Shown: positions 1 through 9,926, numbered from the stretch's first letter. The stretch: 64,000 nucleotides of DNA from Actinobacillus indolicus (GCF_901764975.1 NZ_CABFKH010000002.1:62001-126000), one strand, 5' to 3'. The notes: a model not told the origin generated them from the letters alone. Translations and numbers: made by a program.

Positions 1-8
1 GTCTCATT

Positions 9-100
9 ACGGTTATTAGAAAAGCGGTGAATCTCCCTGCCGCAGCCTACTTGAGGTTGGCTCAAGTGTTGAGAGCCTTACCTAATAACCGTTTTATTTT
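9..100. other. Structured element, possible small RNA or transcript end
   Basis: Perfect 11-bp arms (ACGGTTATTAG at 9-19 and its complement at 82-92) enclose a second perfect hairpin, ACTTGAG-GTTGG-CTCAAGT, at 49-67. The right outer arm runs into TTTTATTTT, so in the plus direction it could end a transcript that starts before the window. On the minus strand the inner part (hairpin followed by GGCTGCGGCAGGGAGATTC) faintly resembles the 3' part of 6S RNA, but the whole is only about 90 nt, half the expected size. I do not recognise the family. The stretch from 101 to 395 holds no gene that I can support, only a short GTGTTGGCAACAC hairpin near 281-293. Confidence 0.45.
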
Positions 101-395
101 GGCTAATTTTTTCCATTCGACATCACTTATACCATGCAGAGAAGCACAAATAGCTTTCGTCTTTGATATAAACTTTTAATTACCAATAATAAACTTGAAT
201 CATTTTCTTCTTAGCGTTTCACAAAATTAAAATCATTAAAAATACTTTGATAAGAGTTTTATAAAAATCAGCCCCGAAGTGTTGGCAACACCTCTAAGTT
301 ATTAATTCTAACATTAGTGTGCAGTGTTATATAGAAACAGAATTAAGTGATTATAATGGAACTTAACCTTTATAAGTGGTTATGAATTTAAAATA

Positions 396-469
396 TGGAG
401 GCGCGTCCCGGAGTCGAACCGAGCTACATGGATTTGCAATCCAGTGCATAACCGCTTTGCTAACACGCC
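396..469 (-). tRNA. tRNA-Cys (GCA)
   Basis: Read on the minus strand, this is a full 74-nt cloverleaf. It has a GGCGTGTTAGC acceptor/D start, a GCA anticodon between CTGGATT and AATCCA, a T-loop GGTTCGACTCC and an encoded CCA end at 396-398. It lies 13 bp downstream of tRNA-Gly on the same strand, so the two are very probably co-transcribed. In enterobacteria a tRNA-Leu usually follows in this cluster, but none is visible here. Confidence 0.97.
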
Positions 470-482
470 TTAGGTAAGAAAA

Positions 483-558
<76 letters not shown>

Positions 559-705
559 ATTTGAGTTGTCGTTGAAAACGGTGTGCATTTTACGGATTTC
601 TGCATTAGTGTCAAACATTTATTTTAAAAATAAAATTAACTGACGAAAAAAAGGGCATTGCGTCGATTTTTTAGTAAATTCGATTGTAAAACGTAAATGA
701 AAGTT

Positions 706-724
706 TTATTCTTATTGAGAATAA
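706..724. promoter_or_regulatory. Candidate Fur box of the iron uptake operon
   Basis: TTATTCTTATTGAGAATAA is a 19-bp palindrome with perfect 7-bp arms (TTATTCT / AGAATAA). It resembles the Fur consensus GATAATGATAATCATTATC in length, symmetry and composition. It sits 45 bp upstream of the first gene of an iron uptake operon, which is where an iron-dependent repressor would act. Binding by Fur is inferred from family knowledge. Confidence 0.7.
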
Positions 725-768
725 GTTGTATTTATTTTTCTTCATAAGACAAAATCAAGGAGTTTTCT

Positions 769-1581
769 ATGCGTTTAAAATCTCTCACCCTTGCGATTTC
801 AAGTTTATTTGTTGCCACTTCAGTTTTTGCAACGGATTTATCTAAAGAAACGCAAACTTATAAGGAATTTGTAGTTGGGCAAATCGATCAATTAGTGACA
901 GATACCGAGAAATTTGTGGGGTATTTGAAGGCAGGCGATGTGGAAAAAGCGAAGCAAATCTATCCGCTTGCACGTATGTACTTTGAGCGTTCAGAGCCGA
1001 TTGCAGAGAGTTTTGGCGATTTAGACCCACGTATTGATGCTCGTCTTGCGGATTTAAGTGAAGAAGGGAAAACCGAGAAAGATTGGTCTGGTTTCCATAA
1101 AATTGAGAAAGTGCTCTGGGAACAAAATACGACAAAAGGTACGGAAGCAACCGCTGATCAGTTGATCAAAGATGTGAAAGAATTGCGTGCGAAAATTCCA
1201 ACGGCGGAAGTGACCTCTGATTTAATGATTACCGGTGCGGTGGATTTGTTAAATGAAGTATCCACCACAAAAGTAACAGGCGAAGAAGAGATTTTCTCAA
1301 AAACTGACCTTTATGATTTCAAAGCCAACATTGAAGGGGCAGAAAAAATTTATGAGATCTTTAAGGCAAAATTAGAGAAAAAAGATGCAAAATTAGCAAA
1401 AGAGATTACTGATCGCTTCCAAGATGTGAATGTGTTATTGGCGAAACATAATAAGTCAAAAGACGGCTATGATTATGTGCCTTACACAGATTTAACCGAT
1501 AAAGACATTAAAGCACTTGCGGAAGCAGTGAATAAATTAGGCGAGCCTTTAGCACAAATGGGTATTCTTTTGGGTAAATAG
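769..1581 (+). CDS. efeO: Periplasmic iron uptake protein, EfeO/EfeM-type (M75 imelysin family)
   Basis: 270-residue exported protein, first gene of a three-gene ferrous iron operon. Residues 1-21 form a classical Sec signal peptide ending VFA-T. The rest is an all-helical imelysin (peptidase M75) domain with the family HxxE motif at His110-Glu113 (GFHKIEK), the presumed metal site. Family members hand iron to the EfeU permease in the periplasm. It is the short form: the N-terminal cupredoxin domain of E. coli EfeO is absent, so 'EfeM-like' is equally fair. The start is set by AAGGAG at 757-762, and a Fur-type palindrome lies just upstream. efeB follows after 9 bp. Confidence 0.88.
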   Translation: MRLKSLTLAISSLFVATSVFATDLSKETQTYKEFVVGQIDQLVTDTEKFVGYLKAGDVEKAKQIYPLARMYFERSEPIAESFGDLDPRIDARLADLSEEGKTEKDWSGFHKIEKVLWEQNTTKGTEATADQLIKDVKELRAKIPTAEVTSDLMITGAVDLLNEVSTTKVTGEEEIFSKTDLYDFKANIEGAEKIYEIFKAKLEKKDAKLAKEITDRFQDVNVLLAKHNKSKDGYDYVPYTDLTDKDIKALAEAVNKLGEPLAQMGILLGK

Positions 1582-1590
1582 GGATAAGTT

Positions 1591-2787
1591 ATGAGCGGAA
1601 CAAATTCTACTGCTCGTCGTGACTTCCTTAAACAAGCTGCGGTATTGGGTGCCGGCGTGATGGCTGGCACCGCTTTTGCCTTGGAGCCGAGAGCAACGCC
1701 TAAAATTAAAAATATCTATTCATTTTACGGAACACATCAACAAGGTATCGCTACACCTGTACAAAAAAACATCTATTTTATGGTGTTAGATCTGCATTCT
1801 ACCGATCTCAATAAAATCAAAGAGATATTTAAAATGTGGACGGATTATAGTGCAAAATTAACGCAGGGGCTGAATGTGAAAAGCTATCCTGACAATGCCT
1901 ATATTCCGCCAACTGATACGGGCGAAGCGGACAGTTTAAATCCGTACAATCTCACCCTGACCTTTGGTGTCACTGCCTCTTTCTTTGATAAGCTGGGCAT
2001 TGCACAGTTCAAGCCAAAACAGCTTAAAGATCTACCGCACTTTCCACGTGATCAGCTCAAAGAGCATTATACTGGCGGTGACATCTGTATCCAAGCCTGT
2101 GCCGACGATCCGCAAGTGGCATTCCACGCTGTGCGTAACTTGGTGCGTGCTGCTCGTGCGAACATTACAATGCGTTGGAGCCAAGCGGGTTTCAACTCTT
2201 TTGAGGGAGGCGATACGCCACGCAATCTGTTCGGTTTTAAAGATGGTACGGGTAATCCGCAAGGCAAAGCCCTTGATGAAACTGTCTGGTATCAGGATGA
2301 TAACTGGTTGAAAAACGGTACATTTTTAGTGGCTCGCCGTATTCAGATGCACTTGGAAACTTGGGATCGTACAAATCTCAACGGGCAAGAAGAAACCTTT
2401 GGTCGCCATCGGGATAGCGGTGCACCGATTGGGAAGAAACAGGAGTTTGATACGGTTAATCTTGAGCAGAAAGATGAAAAAGGCAATCCGGTTATTCCTG
2501 AAATTTCCCATTTACATTTGGCGAAAAAGACAGGGTTACAGATGTTAAGACGTTCCTTCTCTTATGCCAGCGGTGTTGATCCGAAAACAGGGCAGTTTGA
2601 TGCCGGGTTGTTGTTTATTTCGTTCCAAAAAGATCCGCAACAATTTATCACCATTCAAAACAGCCTTGGCAATATCGACAAGATGAACGAATACATTACC
2701 CATATCGGTAGCGGATTATTTGCGTGCTTTGCAGGAGTTAAAGATGAAAATGATTACTTGGGTAAATCATTGTTTGAACAGCTTTAA
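1591..2787 (+). CDS. efeB: Deferrochelatase/peroxidase EfeB (DyP-type, Tat-exported)
   Basis: 398-residue heme peroxidase of the dye-decolorizing family. The N-terminus carries a twin-arginine signal (RRDFLK at 9-14 followed by a hydrophobic stretch to Ala30), as expected for a cofactor-loaded periplasmic protein. The DyP signature GFKDG with the catalytic Asp is at about 215-219. A His in SHLHLA near 307-309 fits the proximal heme ligand, and the conserved FGRHRDSGAPIG block lies at about 270-281. In the Efe system it is thought to oxidise ferrous iron or extract iron from heme in the periplasm. It sits between the EfeO-like protein and the permease, and its 3' end overlaps the permease gene by 44 bp, indicating coupled translation. 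Confidence 0.93.
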   Translation: MSGTNSTARRDFLKQAAVLGAGVMAGTAFALEPRATPKIKNIYSFYGTHQQGIATPVQKNIYFMVLDLHSTDLNKIKEIFKMWTDYSAKLTQGLNVKSYPDNAYIPPTDTGEADSLNPYNLTLTFGVTASFFDKLGIAQFKPKQLKDLPHFPRDQLKEHYTGGDICIQACADDPQVAFHAVRNLVRAARANITMRWSQAGFNSFEGGDTPRNLFGFKDGTGNPQGKALDETVWYQDDNWLKNGTFLVARRIQMHLETWDRTNLNGQEETFGRHRDSGAPIGKKQEFDTVNLEQKDEKGNPVIPEISHLHLAKKTGLQMLRRSFSYASGVDPKTGQFDAGLLFISFQKDPQQFITIQNSLGNIDKMNEYITHIGSGLFACFAGVKDENDYLGKSLFEQL

Positions 2788-4462
2788 CCGCTTTTTTGCC
2801 ATATTTACGCTCAGCTTAACGCTGGGCGTTTGTGCTTATGCAAAGGTGGAAACCAGCCACTTATTTGTGCATTTATCTGATGCGATGGCGGAAGTGAAAA
2901 AAGGGGAAAGTGCAAAATCTCAGCCTTATCTCACCGCTTTACAGCAAGAGTTTGAAGCGATCCCAAGCCATCAGTCGCAAGCAGGACAAGCGGTCAGTTC
3001 TTCGCTAAAAATTGCGATTGCTCAACCTGATTTAGCCCATTTTGAGCAACTTTCCAAAGCCCTTTATGCCTTTGAGAAAGAACAAAATCCCGTAGATTAC
3101 GAACAGAAGCGTCAGCAATTTGCCAAACGGGTGATGCCTGTTTATCAAAAATTGTTGCAAGCAACGCAACAACAGTATCTCGATGCGGTTCAACAAGCCT
3201 ATAAACGTTTTAACCAAACTTGGATGCTGAATGAAAAAGTGGTTCGAGAAACCAGTCTAGGGCATTATGGGCAGATTGAAACGGCGATGACCTTGCTGCG
3301 TATTGCGATGTTGTCCGAGCCGGCAAATTTCCCTGAAATGCAGACACAAGCGGTCAAATTAGGCGATGCGTTAGCGGATTTTAAATCGGGCAACCAGTTG
3401 CAACCGCAAGCGGTGCAAGCCGATGCCCCAACAACATTGAAAGACGGCATTGCGTTATTGGAAAAAAGTTATCAAGCCTTTAGCGAAAACCAAATTTCGC
3501 AAGGGCAAGCGGACATTACGCTCTTTATTCAGCAATGGGCAGTCTTTGAAGGGGAAGTGCGAACACGGGACGGTGCGTTATATAATCGGGTGGAAAGCGA
3601 TTTGCCGATCATTTTGGTGAAGGGCAATCAGGCGGAAAATTTGGTACACTTCAGAACCTTGCTTGACGATCTGCAACGGCTTGATTTGGTTTCAAGCTAT
3701 GGTATTGTTGATGCGATGTTGATTTTATTGCGTGAAGGAACGGAAGCCTTGCTGATTATTATGGCGTTGCTCACCACTCTAAATGTTGCCAACCAACCCC
3801 AAGCAAGACGCTGGGTTTATACGGGAGCAGGGCTTGGCGTAGTAGCAAGTATTGTCGGAGCAGTTGCCTTACAGCAACTTTTCCCAGCGATTTCTGCTGG
3901 CACAAACCGTGAAATTCTCGAAGGTGCGGTGGGAATTGTGGCAGTTTTGATGATGCTTTTTGTCGGGGCGTGGCTACATAGTAAGGCTTCACTCAAAGGT
4001 TGGCAGAACTTTATCAATAAACAGGTCGCCCAAGCCCTTGCCACAGGCAGTTTATTCTCAATGTTGGCATTAAGTTTCTTGTCGGTCTTTCGAGAAGGGG
4101 CAGAAACAATTTTATTTTACGCAGGAATGTTGCCGTTAATGACGATGCAAGATTTCTTGCTGGGGATTTTATCTGCCCTTATTTTGCTAGCGATAATGGC
4201 GTGGGCGATGCAACGCTTTTCCCACAAATTGCCGATCCATCATCTGTTCAAAGTGATGACAGTCTTGATTTATGGACTTGGCTTTAAAATCCTTGGGGTC
4301 AGTATTCAAGCCTTGCAACTGACACAAATGCTACCTCGCCATATTATTGACGGACTGCCGAATGTCACCGCCATTGGCTTTTATGCCTCAATGGAAGGCG
4401 TAGCAGCACAGCTGGTTTATTTAGCGTTAATTCTGGCGGTGGTGAAAGTGATGAATAGATAG
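2744..4462 (+). CDS. efeU: FTR1-family ferrous iron permease with large periplasmic N-terminal domain
   Basis: 572-residue inner-membrane iron permease. Residues 1-33 look like a signal peptide ending in CAYA. About 280 helical, Gln-rich residues follow that should lie in the periplasm, then seven hydrophobic segments from about residue 310 onward. Both FTR1 iron-binding signatures are present: REGTE (about 329) and REGAE (about 449), each within a membrane segment. The start at 2744 is chosen because AGGAG lies at 2733-2737; a TTG at 2720 would extend it without a ribosome site. Typical EfeU is about 280 residues, so the extra domain is distinctive and resembles other Pasteurellaceae FTR1 proteins. 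Last gene of the operon. Confidence 0.88.
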   Translation: MKMITWVNHCLNSFNRFFAIFTLSLTLGVCAYAKVETSHLFVHLSDAMAEVKKGESAKSQPYLTALQQEFEAIPSHQSQAGQAVSSSLKIAIAQPDLAHFEQLSKALYAFEKEQNPVDYEQKRQQFAKRVMPVYQKLLQATQQQYLDAVQQAYKRFNQTWMLNEKVVRETSLGHYGQIETAMTLLRIAMLSEPANFPEMQTQAVKLGDALADFKSGNQLQPQAVQADAPTTLKDGIALLEKSYQAFSENQISQGQADITLFIQQWAVFEGEVRTRDGALYNRVESDLPIILVKGNQAENLVHFRTLLDDLQRLDLVSSYGIVDAMLILLREGTEALLIIMALLTTLNVANQPQARRWVYTGAGLGVVASIVGAVALQQLFPAISAGTNREILEGAVGIVAVLMMLFVGAWLHSKASLKGWQNFINKQVAQALATGSLFSMLALSFLSVFREGAETILFYAGMLPLMTMQDFLLGILSALILLAIMAWAMQRFSHKLPIHHLFKVMTVLIYGLGFKILGVSIQALQLTQMLPRHIIDGLPNVTAIGFYASMEGVAAQLVYLALILAVVKVMNR

Positions 4463-4469
4463 AAAAAAG

Positions 4470-4493
4470 AAAACCACCTGAGAAGGTGGTTTT
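4470..4493. terminator. Bidirectional terminator between efeU and glnS
   Basis: Perfect 10-bp arms AAAACCACCT / AGGTGGTTTT with a 4-nt loop lie between two convergent genes. The minus-strand copy is followed by TCTTTTTT, which suits termination of glnS. The plus-strand copy is followed by a shorter T run for the iron operon. Confidence 0.85.
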
Positions 4494-4511
4494 CATTATG
4501 ATTTATGCAGC

Positions 4512-6188
4512 TTAAAACGCTACACTCTCTTTTAAACTTACCGTTAAGTTAAAGACGAGATTATCCGCACTTCCGTCTTTACTGTCTAAACAGTAATAGC
4601 CTTCACGTTCAAATTGATAGCCTTGTTCTGCTTTTGCATTCGCTAAACTTGGCTCAACAAAACCTTGTTTAACCACTAACGATGTTGGATTTACCACAGA
4701 ACAAATATCTTCTTCGGCACCTGGATTTGCAACGGTAAAGAGTTTATCGTAAATACGGAACTCTGCAGGTTTATTATGTACCGCAGATACCCAATGAATT
4801 ACGCCTTTTACTTTGCGTCCGTCCGCAGGGTTTTTGCCTAAGGTTTCAGGATCGTAGGTGCAATAAATTGTCGTGATCTTACCGCTTGCATCTTTTTCTA
4901 CACGTTCCGCTTTAATCACATAGGCATTACGCAAACGGACTTCTTTGCCTAATACAAGGCGTTTATACTGTTTGTTCGCTTCTTCACGGAAGTCTGCTTC
5001 ATCAATGTAAAGTTCACGGGTAAACGGCAATTCACGGCTACCAAGCTCTTCACGATTTGGGTGATTTGGTGCAGTTAGCCACTCTTTGCCCTCAAAGTTT
5101 TCAATCACCACTTTAATAGGGTTAATTACAGCCATTGCACGCGGTGCGTTGGTATTTAAGTCATCACGAATACAAGACTCTAACGCACTGTATTCTACGA
5201 CGTTATCTTGTTTTGTCACACCAATACGACGGCAAAACTCACGAATAGAAGCAGGGGTATAACCACGACGACGTAAGCCCGAAATCGTCGGCATACGAGG
5301 GTCGTTCCAACCATCGACAATACCGTCATTTACCAATTTCAACAGCTTACGTTTAGAGGTTAATGTGCCTTCTAAATTTAAACGTGAAAATTCATACTGA
5401 TGTGGCAACGGACGCTCAATCGAAATGTTTTCTAATACCCAGTCATATAAACGGCGGTTGTCTTGGAACTCCAATGTACAAATAGAATGGGTAATACGCT
5501 CAATTGCGTCCGAAATACAGTGGGTAAAGTCGTACATCGGGTAAATGCACCATTTATCGCCTGTTTGGTGGTGGCTCGCAAATTTGATACGGTATAAAAC
5601 AGGATCACGCATGACGATAAATGGCGAAGCCATATCAATTTTTGCACGCAAGCTCATTTTCCCTTCTTCGATTTCGCCGTTTTTCATTTTCTCGAATAAC
5701 GCTAAGTTTTCTTCAATCGGGCGATCACGATATGGGCTGTTTTTACCTGGCTCGGTTAAAGTACCACGATATTCACGCATTTCATCAGGCGACAGCTCAT
5801 CTACATAGGCTAAACCTTTGTTAATTAATTCAATCGCATAGCCGTAAAGTTGATCGAAATAATCAGAGGCATAACGTGGTTCGCCTTCCCATTCAAAGCC
5901 TAACCATTTTACATCTTCTTTGATTGAATCAACGTATTCCACGTCTTCTTTAACAGGGTTGGTATCGTCAAAACGTAAGTTACATAAGCCTTTATAATCT
6001 TCTGCAATCCCAAAGTTTAGGCAGATAGATTTTGCGTGACCGATATGTAAATAACCGTTCGGCTCAGGCGGGAAACGAGTATAGACGTTATGATGTTTTC
6101 CTGACGCTAAATCTTCATCAATGATATGGGTAATAAAGTTGGCACGAACATCGTGGTGTTCGTTGTTTAAAATCTCTTCGTTGCTCAT
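4512..6188 (-). CDS. glnS: Glutaminyl-tRNA synthetase
   Basis: Class I aminoacyl-tRNA synthetase that charges tRNA-Gln in the cytoplasm. At 558 residues it matches the E. coli enzyme (about 555). The HIGH signature is seen as [12 protein letters not shown] near residue 40, and the KMSKS-equivalent loop as LTSKRKLLK. The C-terminal anticodon-binding beta-barrels are complete to the end. ATG 6188 (MSNEEI) is preferred to an in-frame ATG 12 bp upstream because a GAGAG-type ribosome site precedes 6188 and because of alignment with the E. coli start. It is monocistronic by context, convergent with the iron operon and divergent from glpX. Confidence 0.96.
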   Translation of the reverse strand: MSNEEILNNEHHDVRANFITHIIDEDLASGKHHNVYTRFPPEPNGYLHIGHAKSICLNFGIAEDYKGLCNLRFDDTNPVKEDVEYVDSIKEDVKWLGFEWEGEPRYASDYFDQLYGYAIELINKGLAYVDELSPDEMREYRGTLTEPGKNSPYRDRPIEENLALFEKMKNGEIEEGKMSLRAKIDMASPFIVMRDPVLYRIKFASHHQTGDKWCIYPMYDFTHCISDAIERITHSICTLEFQDNRRLYDWVLENISIERPLPHQYEFSRLNLEGTLTSKRKLLKLVNDGIVDGWNDPRMPTISGLRRRGYTPASIREFCRRIGVTKQDNVVEYSALESCIRDDLNTNAPRAMAVINPIKVVIENFEGKEWLTAPNHPNREELGSRELPFTRELYIDEADFREEANKQYKRLVLGKEVRLRNAYVIKAERVEKDASGKITTIYCTYDPETLGKNPADGRKVKGVIHWVSAVHNKPAEFRIYDKLFTVANPGAEEDICSVVNPTSLVVKQGFVEPSLANAKAEQGYQFEREGYYCLDSKDGSADNLVFNLTVSLKESVAF

Positions 6189-6382
6189 ATTTACTCTCAT
6201 TTAATAAAAATATCATTGCATTCTACACTTGATTACGCCTAACGCAAAATGGTTCAAGTAATTACGATAAAAATTGACTAAAAAATCTCTAACGCCTACA
6301 ATTTCGTTCCGCACATAACTTCCTACAAGCGGTAGGATTCCTCAAAAATTTTGCAAACACATCTCTATTTAAGGAACCTAAA

Positions 6383-7402
6383 ATGAAAAGATCCCTTTCT
6401 ATCGAATTTTCCCGTGTAACAGAAGCGGCGGCATTGGCTGCATTTGCTTGGCTTGGTCGTGGCAATAAGAATGCTGCCGATGATGCTGCGGTAAAAGCGA
6501 TGCGTTTTTTGTTAAATCAAACGGAAATTCGTGGCGAAGTCGTGATTGGAGAAGGGGAGATTGACCAAGCTCCGATGCTTTATATTGGTGAAAAAATTGG
6601 TTTATGCCGTCCTGAAGATGAAGAAGTCAGTATTGCGGTTGATCCGATTGACGGTACACGTATGACAGCGATGGGGCAAGCGAATGCATTATCGGTATTA
6701 GCTGCAGGGGGAAAAGAAACCTTCTTACAAGCCCCTGATATGTATATGGAAAAATTGGTGGTTGGCAGTGAAGCCAAAGGTATGATCGACTTAAGTCTTC
6801 CTATTGAGCAAAATCTACGTCGTGTTGCGTCTAAAAAAGGGAAGCTACTTTCTCAATTAACCATTGCTGTATTAGATAAACCACGCCATAAAGAGATTAT
6901 TGCTGAAATGCAAAAATTAGGCGTTCGTGTGATGGCGATTCCTGATGGTGATGTGGCAGCTGCAGTTCAGTGCTGTTTACCTGAAGCGGATTTAGATATG
7001 CTATATGGTATTGGTGGTGCACCAGAAGGCGTTGTGGCTGCGGCGGCAGTGCGTGCTTTAGGTGGCGATATGCAAGCGAGATTAATTCCACGTAACCAAG
7101 TGAAAGGCAATACCTTAGAAAACTTCGCTTATGCGGAAAAAGAGATTAGTCGTTGCGAAGCATTAAATGTACCGATTAATGAAGTACTGAAATTGGAAGA
7201 TTTAGTGCGTGATGACAATTTAGTTTTCTCTGCAACAGGAATTACATCAGGTGATTTACTTAAAGGGATTCAACGTAAAGGCAATTTAGCGGTTACTGAA
7301 ACTTTATTGATTCGTGGTCGCTCTCGTACAATTCGTAAAATTGAGTCTTATCACTATTTGGATCGAAAAGATGCAGAATTACATCGATTAATTGAAGCAT
7401 AA
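6383..7402 (+). CDS. glpX: Fructose-1,6-bisphosphatase class II GlpX
   Basis: 339-residue cytoplasmic phosphatase that converts fructose 1,6-bisphosphate to fructose 6-phosphate in gluconeogenesis. It aligns along its length with E. coli GlpX (336 residues). The metal/substrate motifs VIGEGEIDQAPMLYIG, VDPIDGTRMTAMGQANALSV and IPDGDVAAA are all present, and GIGGAPEGV follows. A ribosome site (AAGGA) precedes ATG 6383. It stands alone here, unlike in E. coli where glpX follows glpFK, and is followed by its own terminator. Confidence 0.96.
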   Translation: MKRSLSIEFSRVTEAAALAAFAWLGRGNKNAADDAAVKAMRFLLNQTEIRGEVVIGEGEIDQAPMLYIGEKIGLCRPEDEEVSIAVDPIDGTRMTAMGQANALSVLAAGGKETFLQAPDMYMEKLVVGSEAKGMIDLSLPIEQNLRRVASKKGKLLSQLTIAVLDKPRHKEIIAEMQKLGVRVMAIPDGDVAAAVQCCLPEADLDMLYGIGGAPEGVVAAAAVRALGGDMQARLIPRNQVKGNTLENFAYAEKEISRCEALNVPINEVLKLEDLVRDDNLVFSATGITSGDLLKGIQRKGNLAVTETLLIRGRSRTIRKIESYHYLDRKDAELHRLIEA

Positions 7403-7413
7403 TAAAGGAAAGA

Positions 7414-7445
7414 ACTGAGTTCAATTTGAAACTCAGTCCTTTTTT
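7414..7445 (+). terminator. Rho-independent terminator of glpX
   Basis: Stem ACTGAGTT / AACTCAGT with an 8-nt loop, extended by AGG/CCT pairing, followed by TTTTTT at 7440-7445. It also lies just beyond the 3' end of ilvH on the other strand. Confidence 0.85.
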
Positions 7446-7463
7446 ATCACCTAAATCATGCTT

Positions 7464-7955
7464 TTAGAGATTGTTTTTCTCACCACGAGAAAGGCTAATC
7501 ACGCCTGAACGTACAATTTCAACAATCGTCGTTTCTGCTTTTACAGCTTCAACGAAGGCATTAAGTTTGTCACTGGTCCCTGATAGCTGAATAGTATATT
7601 GTTTTGGCGTAATATCGACAATTTGACCACGGAAAATATCTACCATACGTTTCAGTTCATCTCTGACAGAACCCACCGCACGCACTTTGAGTAATAACAC
7701 TTCACGCTCAATATGTTCACAATGGCTTAAATTAATCACCTTGAAAATATCAATTAGCTTGTGCAGTTGTTTTTCGATCTGCTCCAATACTTGTTCATCG
7801 CCTTGAGCTACAATTGTCATACGAGATAGACTTGGATCATCAGTCGGGGCTACGGTCAAGCTTTCAATGTTAAAACCACGTTGAGAGAATAACCCAACCA
7901 CACGGGATAATGCCCCTGATTCATTTTCTAATAAGACGGATAATGTTCTACGCAT
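7464..7955 (-). CDS. ilvH: Acetolactate synthase small (regulatory) subunit
   Basis: 163-residue regulatory subunit of acetohydroxyacid synthase III, the length of E. coli IlvH. The N-terminal ACT domain ([20 protein letters not shown]) binds valine for feedback inhibition and the C-terminal half forms the second regulatory domain. Its start overlaps the end of ilvI by 8 bp, so the two subunits are translated together and assemble in a fixed ratio. It catalyses nothing alone but stabilises and regulates IlvI in valine, leucine and isoleucine synthesis. Confidence 0.96.
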   Translation of the reverse strand: MRRTLSVLLENESGALSRVVGLFSQRGFNIESLTVAPTDDPSLSRMTIVAQGDEQVLEQIEKQLHKLIDIFKVINLSHCEHIEREVLLLKVRAVGSVRDELKRMVDIFRGQIVDITPKQYTIQLSGTSDKLNAFVEAVKAETTIVEIVRSGVISLSRGEKNNL

Positions 7956-9669
7956 CTGTTCTCTCCGTTTTGCTTAACATCATATCTTTCATTGATTCAC
8001 CACGAATTTGCATCGGGTAAACGTGTTCCGTTTCGTCTACTAACACATCCACAAAGACTAACTTATCTTTAATAGCGAAGGCTTGAGCCATTTTTTCTTC
8101 CAATTCATCAGGAGTATTAATTTGAATTCCCACATGACCATAAGCTTCTGCAAGTTTAATAAAGTCAGGTAATGAGTCCATATAAGAATGAGAATGGCGA
8201 CCCGCATAAATAATGTCTTGCCACTGTTTTACCATGCCTAAGAAACGGTTATTTAAGCTAACAATCACGATTGGCGTATCATATTGTTTTGCCGTTGAAA
8301 GCTCTTGAATATTCATCTGAATACTGCCGTCACCCGTTACACAAACGACGGTCGCTTCAGGATGTGCAAATTTCACACCCATTGCTGCCGGTAAGCCAAA
8401 GCCCATCGTGCCTAAGCCACCTGAATTGATCCAACGACGTGGTTTGTCAAACGGGTAGTGTAGTGCAGCAAACATTTGATGTTGACCTACATCAGAAGCG
8501 ACATAAGCATCACCTTTTGTTAGCTTATAAATCGTTTGAATTACTTGTTGTGGTTTAATCACTTCACCTTGCTCAAAGCGTAAACATTGGCGAGCTCTCC
8601 ATTGATTAATTTGTTCCCACCAAGCGGTCAGATCAGCCTGACTTTTTGCAAGGTTTTCTTCACCTAACAATGCTAAAAATTCTTCTAATACAAATTTCGC
8701 ATCACCCACAATCGGAATGTAAGCAGGTACCGTTTTAGAGATAGAAGCAGGATCGATGTCCACATGAATCACTTTGGCATTTGGGCAATACTTCGCAAGA
8801 TTATTGGTGGTACGATCATCAAAACGTACCCCGATACCCAAAATTAAATCACTTTCGTGCATTGCATTATTGGCTTCATAAGTGCCGTGCATGCCGAGCA
8901 TACCAAGGAACTGTTTATCGGTACTTGGATATGCGCCTAATCCCATTAATGAGCTTGTGACAGGTAGATTCAATTTTTGCGCAAATTCAATAAGTTCTTG
9001 ATTTGACTCTGAAATAACTGCGCCACCACCAACATATAATACAGGTTTCTTCGCAACTAAAATGGCTTTTAATGCTTTTTTAATTTGCCCTTTGTGTCCT
9101 TGAACGGTTGGGTTATAAGAGCGTAATGACACTTCTTTTGGATAGTGATAGTTAAATTTATTGGCTGGATTCACCATATCTTTTGGTACATCGATAACCA
9201 CTGGGCCAGGGCGACCTGTTGATGCAATATAGAATGCCTTTTTCACAATCTCTGGAATTTCTTCAGGATTTGTAACAAGGAAACTATGTTTAACCACAGG
9301 GCGAGAGATACCAACCATATCACACTCTTGGAAAGCATCGCTTCCAATAAGGCTTGAAGGGACTTGACCTGAAAAAACAACAAGGGGAATAGAATCAGAA
9401 TAAGCGGTTGCGATGCCTGTGATCGCATTAGTCGCTCCAGGACCTGATGTCACAAGCACACAGCCCACTTTACCCGTAGAACGTGCATAGCCATCTGCCA
9501 TATGTACCGCCGCTTGTTCATGGCGAACAAGAACGTGTTTGATGCCACCTAAGGTGTGAATTGCATCATAAATATCGAGAACTGAGCCACCTGGGTAACC
9601 GAATACGTATTCTACGCCTTCGTCACGCAAGGATTGCACAATCATTTCAGCTCCTGAAAGTTTTTTCAT
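7948..9669 (-). CDS. ilvI: Acetolactate synthase III large (catalytic) subunit
   Basis: 573-residue thiamine diphosphate enzyme that condenses two pyruvates to acetolactate, or pyruvate with 2-ketobutyrate. The N-terminal PYR domain begins [11 protein letters not shown] and contains the catalytic Glu region ([15 protein letters not shown]). The FAD/central domain follows, and the C-terminal domain carries the GDG...NN cofactor motif ([24 protein letters not shown]). ATG 9669 is chosen because GGAGGA precedes it and it matches the E. coli N-terminus; an upstream in-frame start at 9714 has no support. First gene of the ilvIH pair, divergent from maeB. Confidence 0.96.
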   Translation of the reverse strand: MKKLSGAEMIVQSLRDEGVEYVFGYPGGSVLDIYDAIHTLGGIKHVLVRHEQAAVHMADGYARSTGKVGCVLVTSGPGATNAITGIATAYSDSIPLVVFSGQVPSSLIGSDAFQECDMVGISRPVVKHSFLVTNPEEIPEIVKKAFYIASTGRPGPVVIDVPKDMVNPANKFNYHYPKEVSLRSYNPTVQGHKGQIKKALKAILVAKKPVLYVGGGAVISESNQELIEFAQKLNLPVTSSLMGLGAYPSTDKQFLGMLGMHGTYEANNAMHESDLILGIGVRFDDRTTNNLAKYCPNAKVIHVDIDPASISKTVPAYIPIVGDAKFVLEEFLALLGEENLAKSQADLTAWWEQINQWRARQCLRFEQGEVIKPQQVIQTIYKLTKGDAYVASDVGQHQMFAALHYPFDKPRRWINSGGLGTMGFGLPAAMGVKFAHPEATVVCVTGDGSIQMNIQELSTAKQYDTPIVIVSLNNRFLGMVKQWQDIIYAGRHSHSYMDSLPDFIKLAEAYGHVGIQINTPDELEEKMAQAFAIKDKLVFVDVLVDETEHVYPMQIRGESMKDMMLSKTERTDA

Positions 9670-9910
9670 TGAATCCTCCAATAAATACAAAATAGGGTTT
9701 GTTGCTACAAACAAGATATTGCAAATTTTGCAAGAAATCTTACCGCTTGTCTAGTGATGATTTTGGCTTTATTTTTATTATTTTTAGATAAATAATCTAT
9801 TTTTATGGAAATATTAGATTTTTATAAAGTTTATATTGTTATTTTTTGTAAGAACAAAAGTTTATTCCAAATTTTATAAAATGATAGAGATTTAATAAAT
9901 TTTTATAAAG

Positions 9911-9926
9911 TGTGATAAAGATCACA
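9911..9926. promoter_or_regulatory. CRP-type site in the ilvI-maeB intergenic region
   Basis: TGTGATAAAGATCACA is a perfect palindrome that matches the CRP consensus TGTGA-N6-TCACA at every consensus base. It lies in the 377-bp, very AT-rich gap (9670-10046) between the divergent ilvI and maeB genes. Its centre is 128 bp from the maeB start and about 250 bp from that of ilvI, so control of maeB by cAMP-CRP is the simplest reading. The rest of the gap holds one uptake-signal core near 9740 (minus sense) and no gene that I can support. Confidence 0.75.

Noticed and set aside
1-180. 6S RNA (ssrS) on the minus strand
   Set aside because: Only the hairpin followed by GGCTGCGGC resembles the 6S 3' side. 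The expected 5' half of the 180-nt molecule is not visible at higher coordinates, and the 11-bp outer stem closes after about 85 nt.
842-1150. 102-codon open frame opposite efeO
   Set aside because: Antisense to a recognisable exported protein gene; no initiation signal.
1964-2311. 115-codon open frame inside efeB
   Set aside because: Out-of-frame shadow of a conserved peroxidase sequence.
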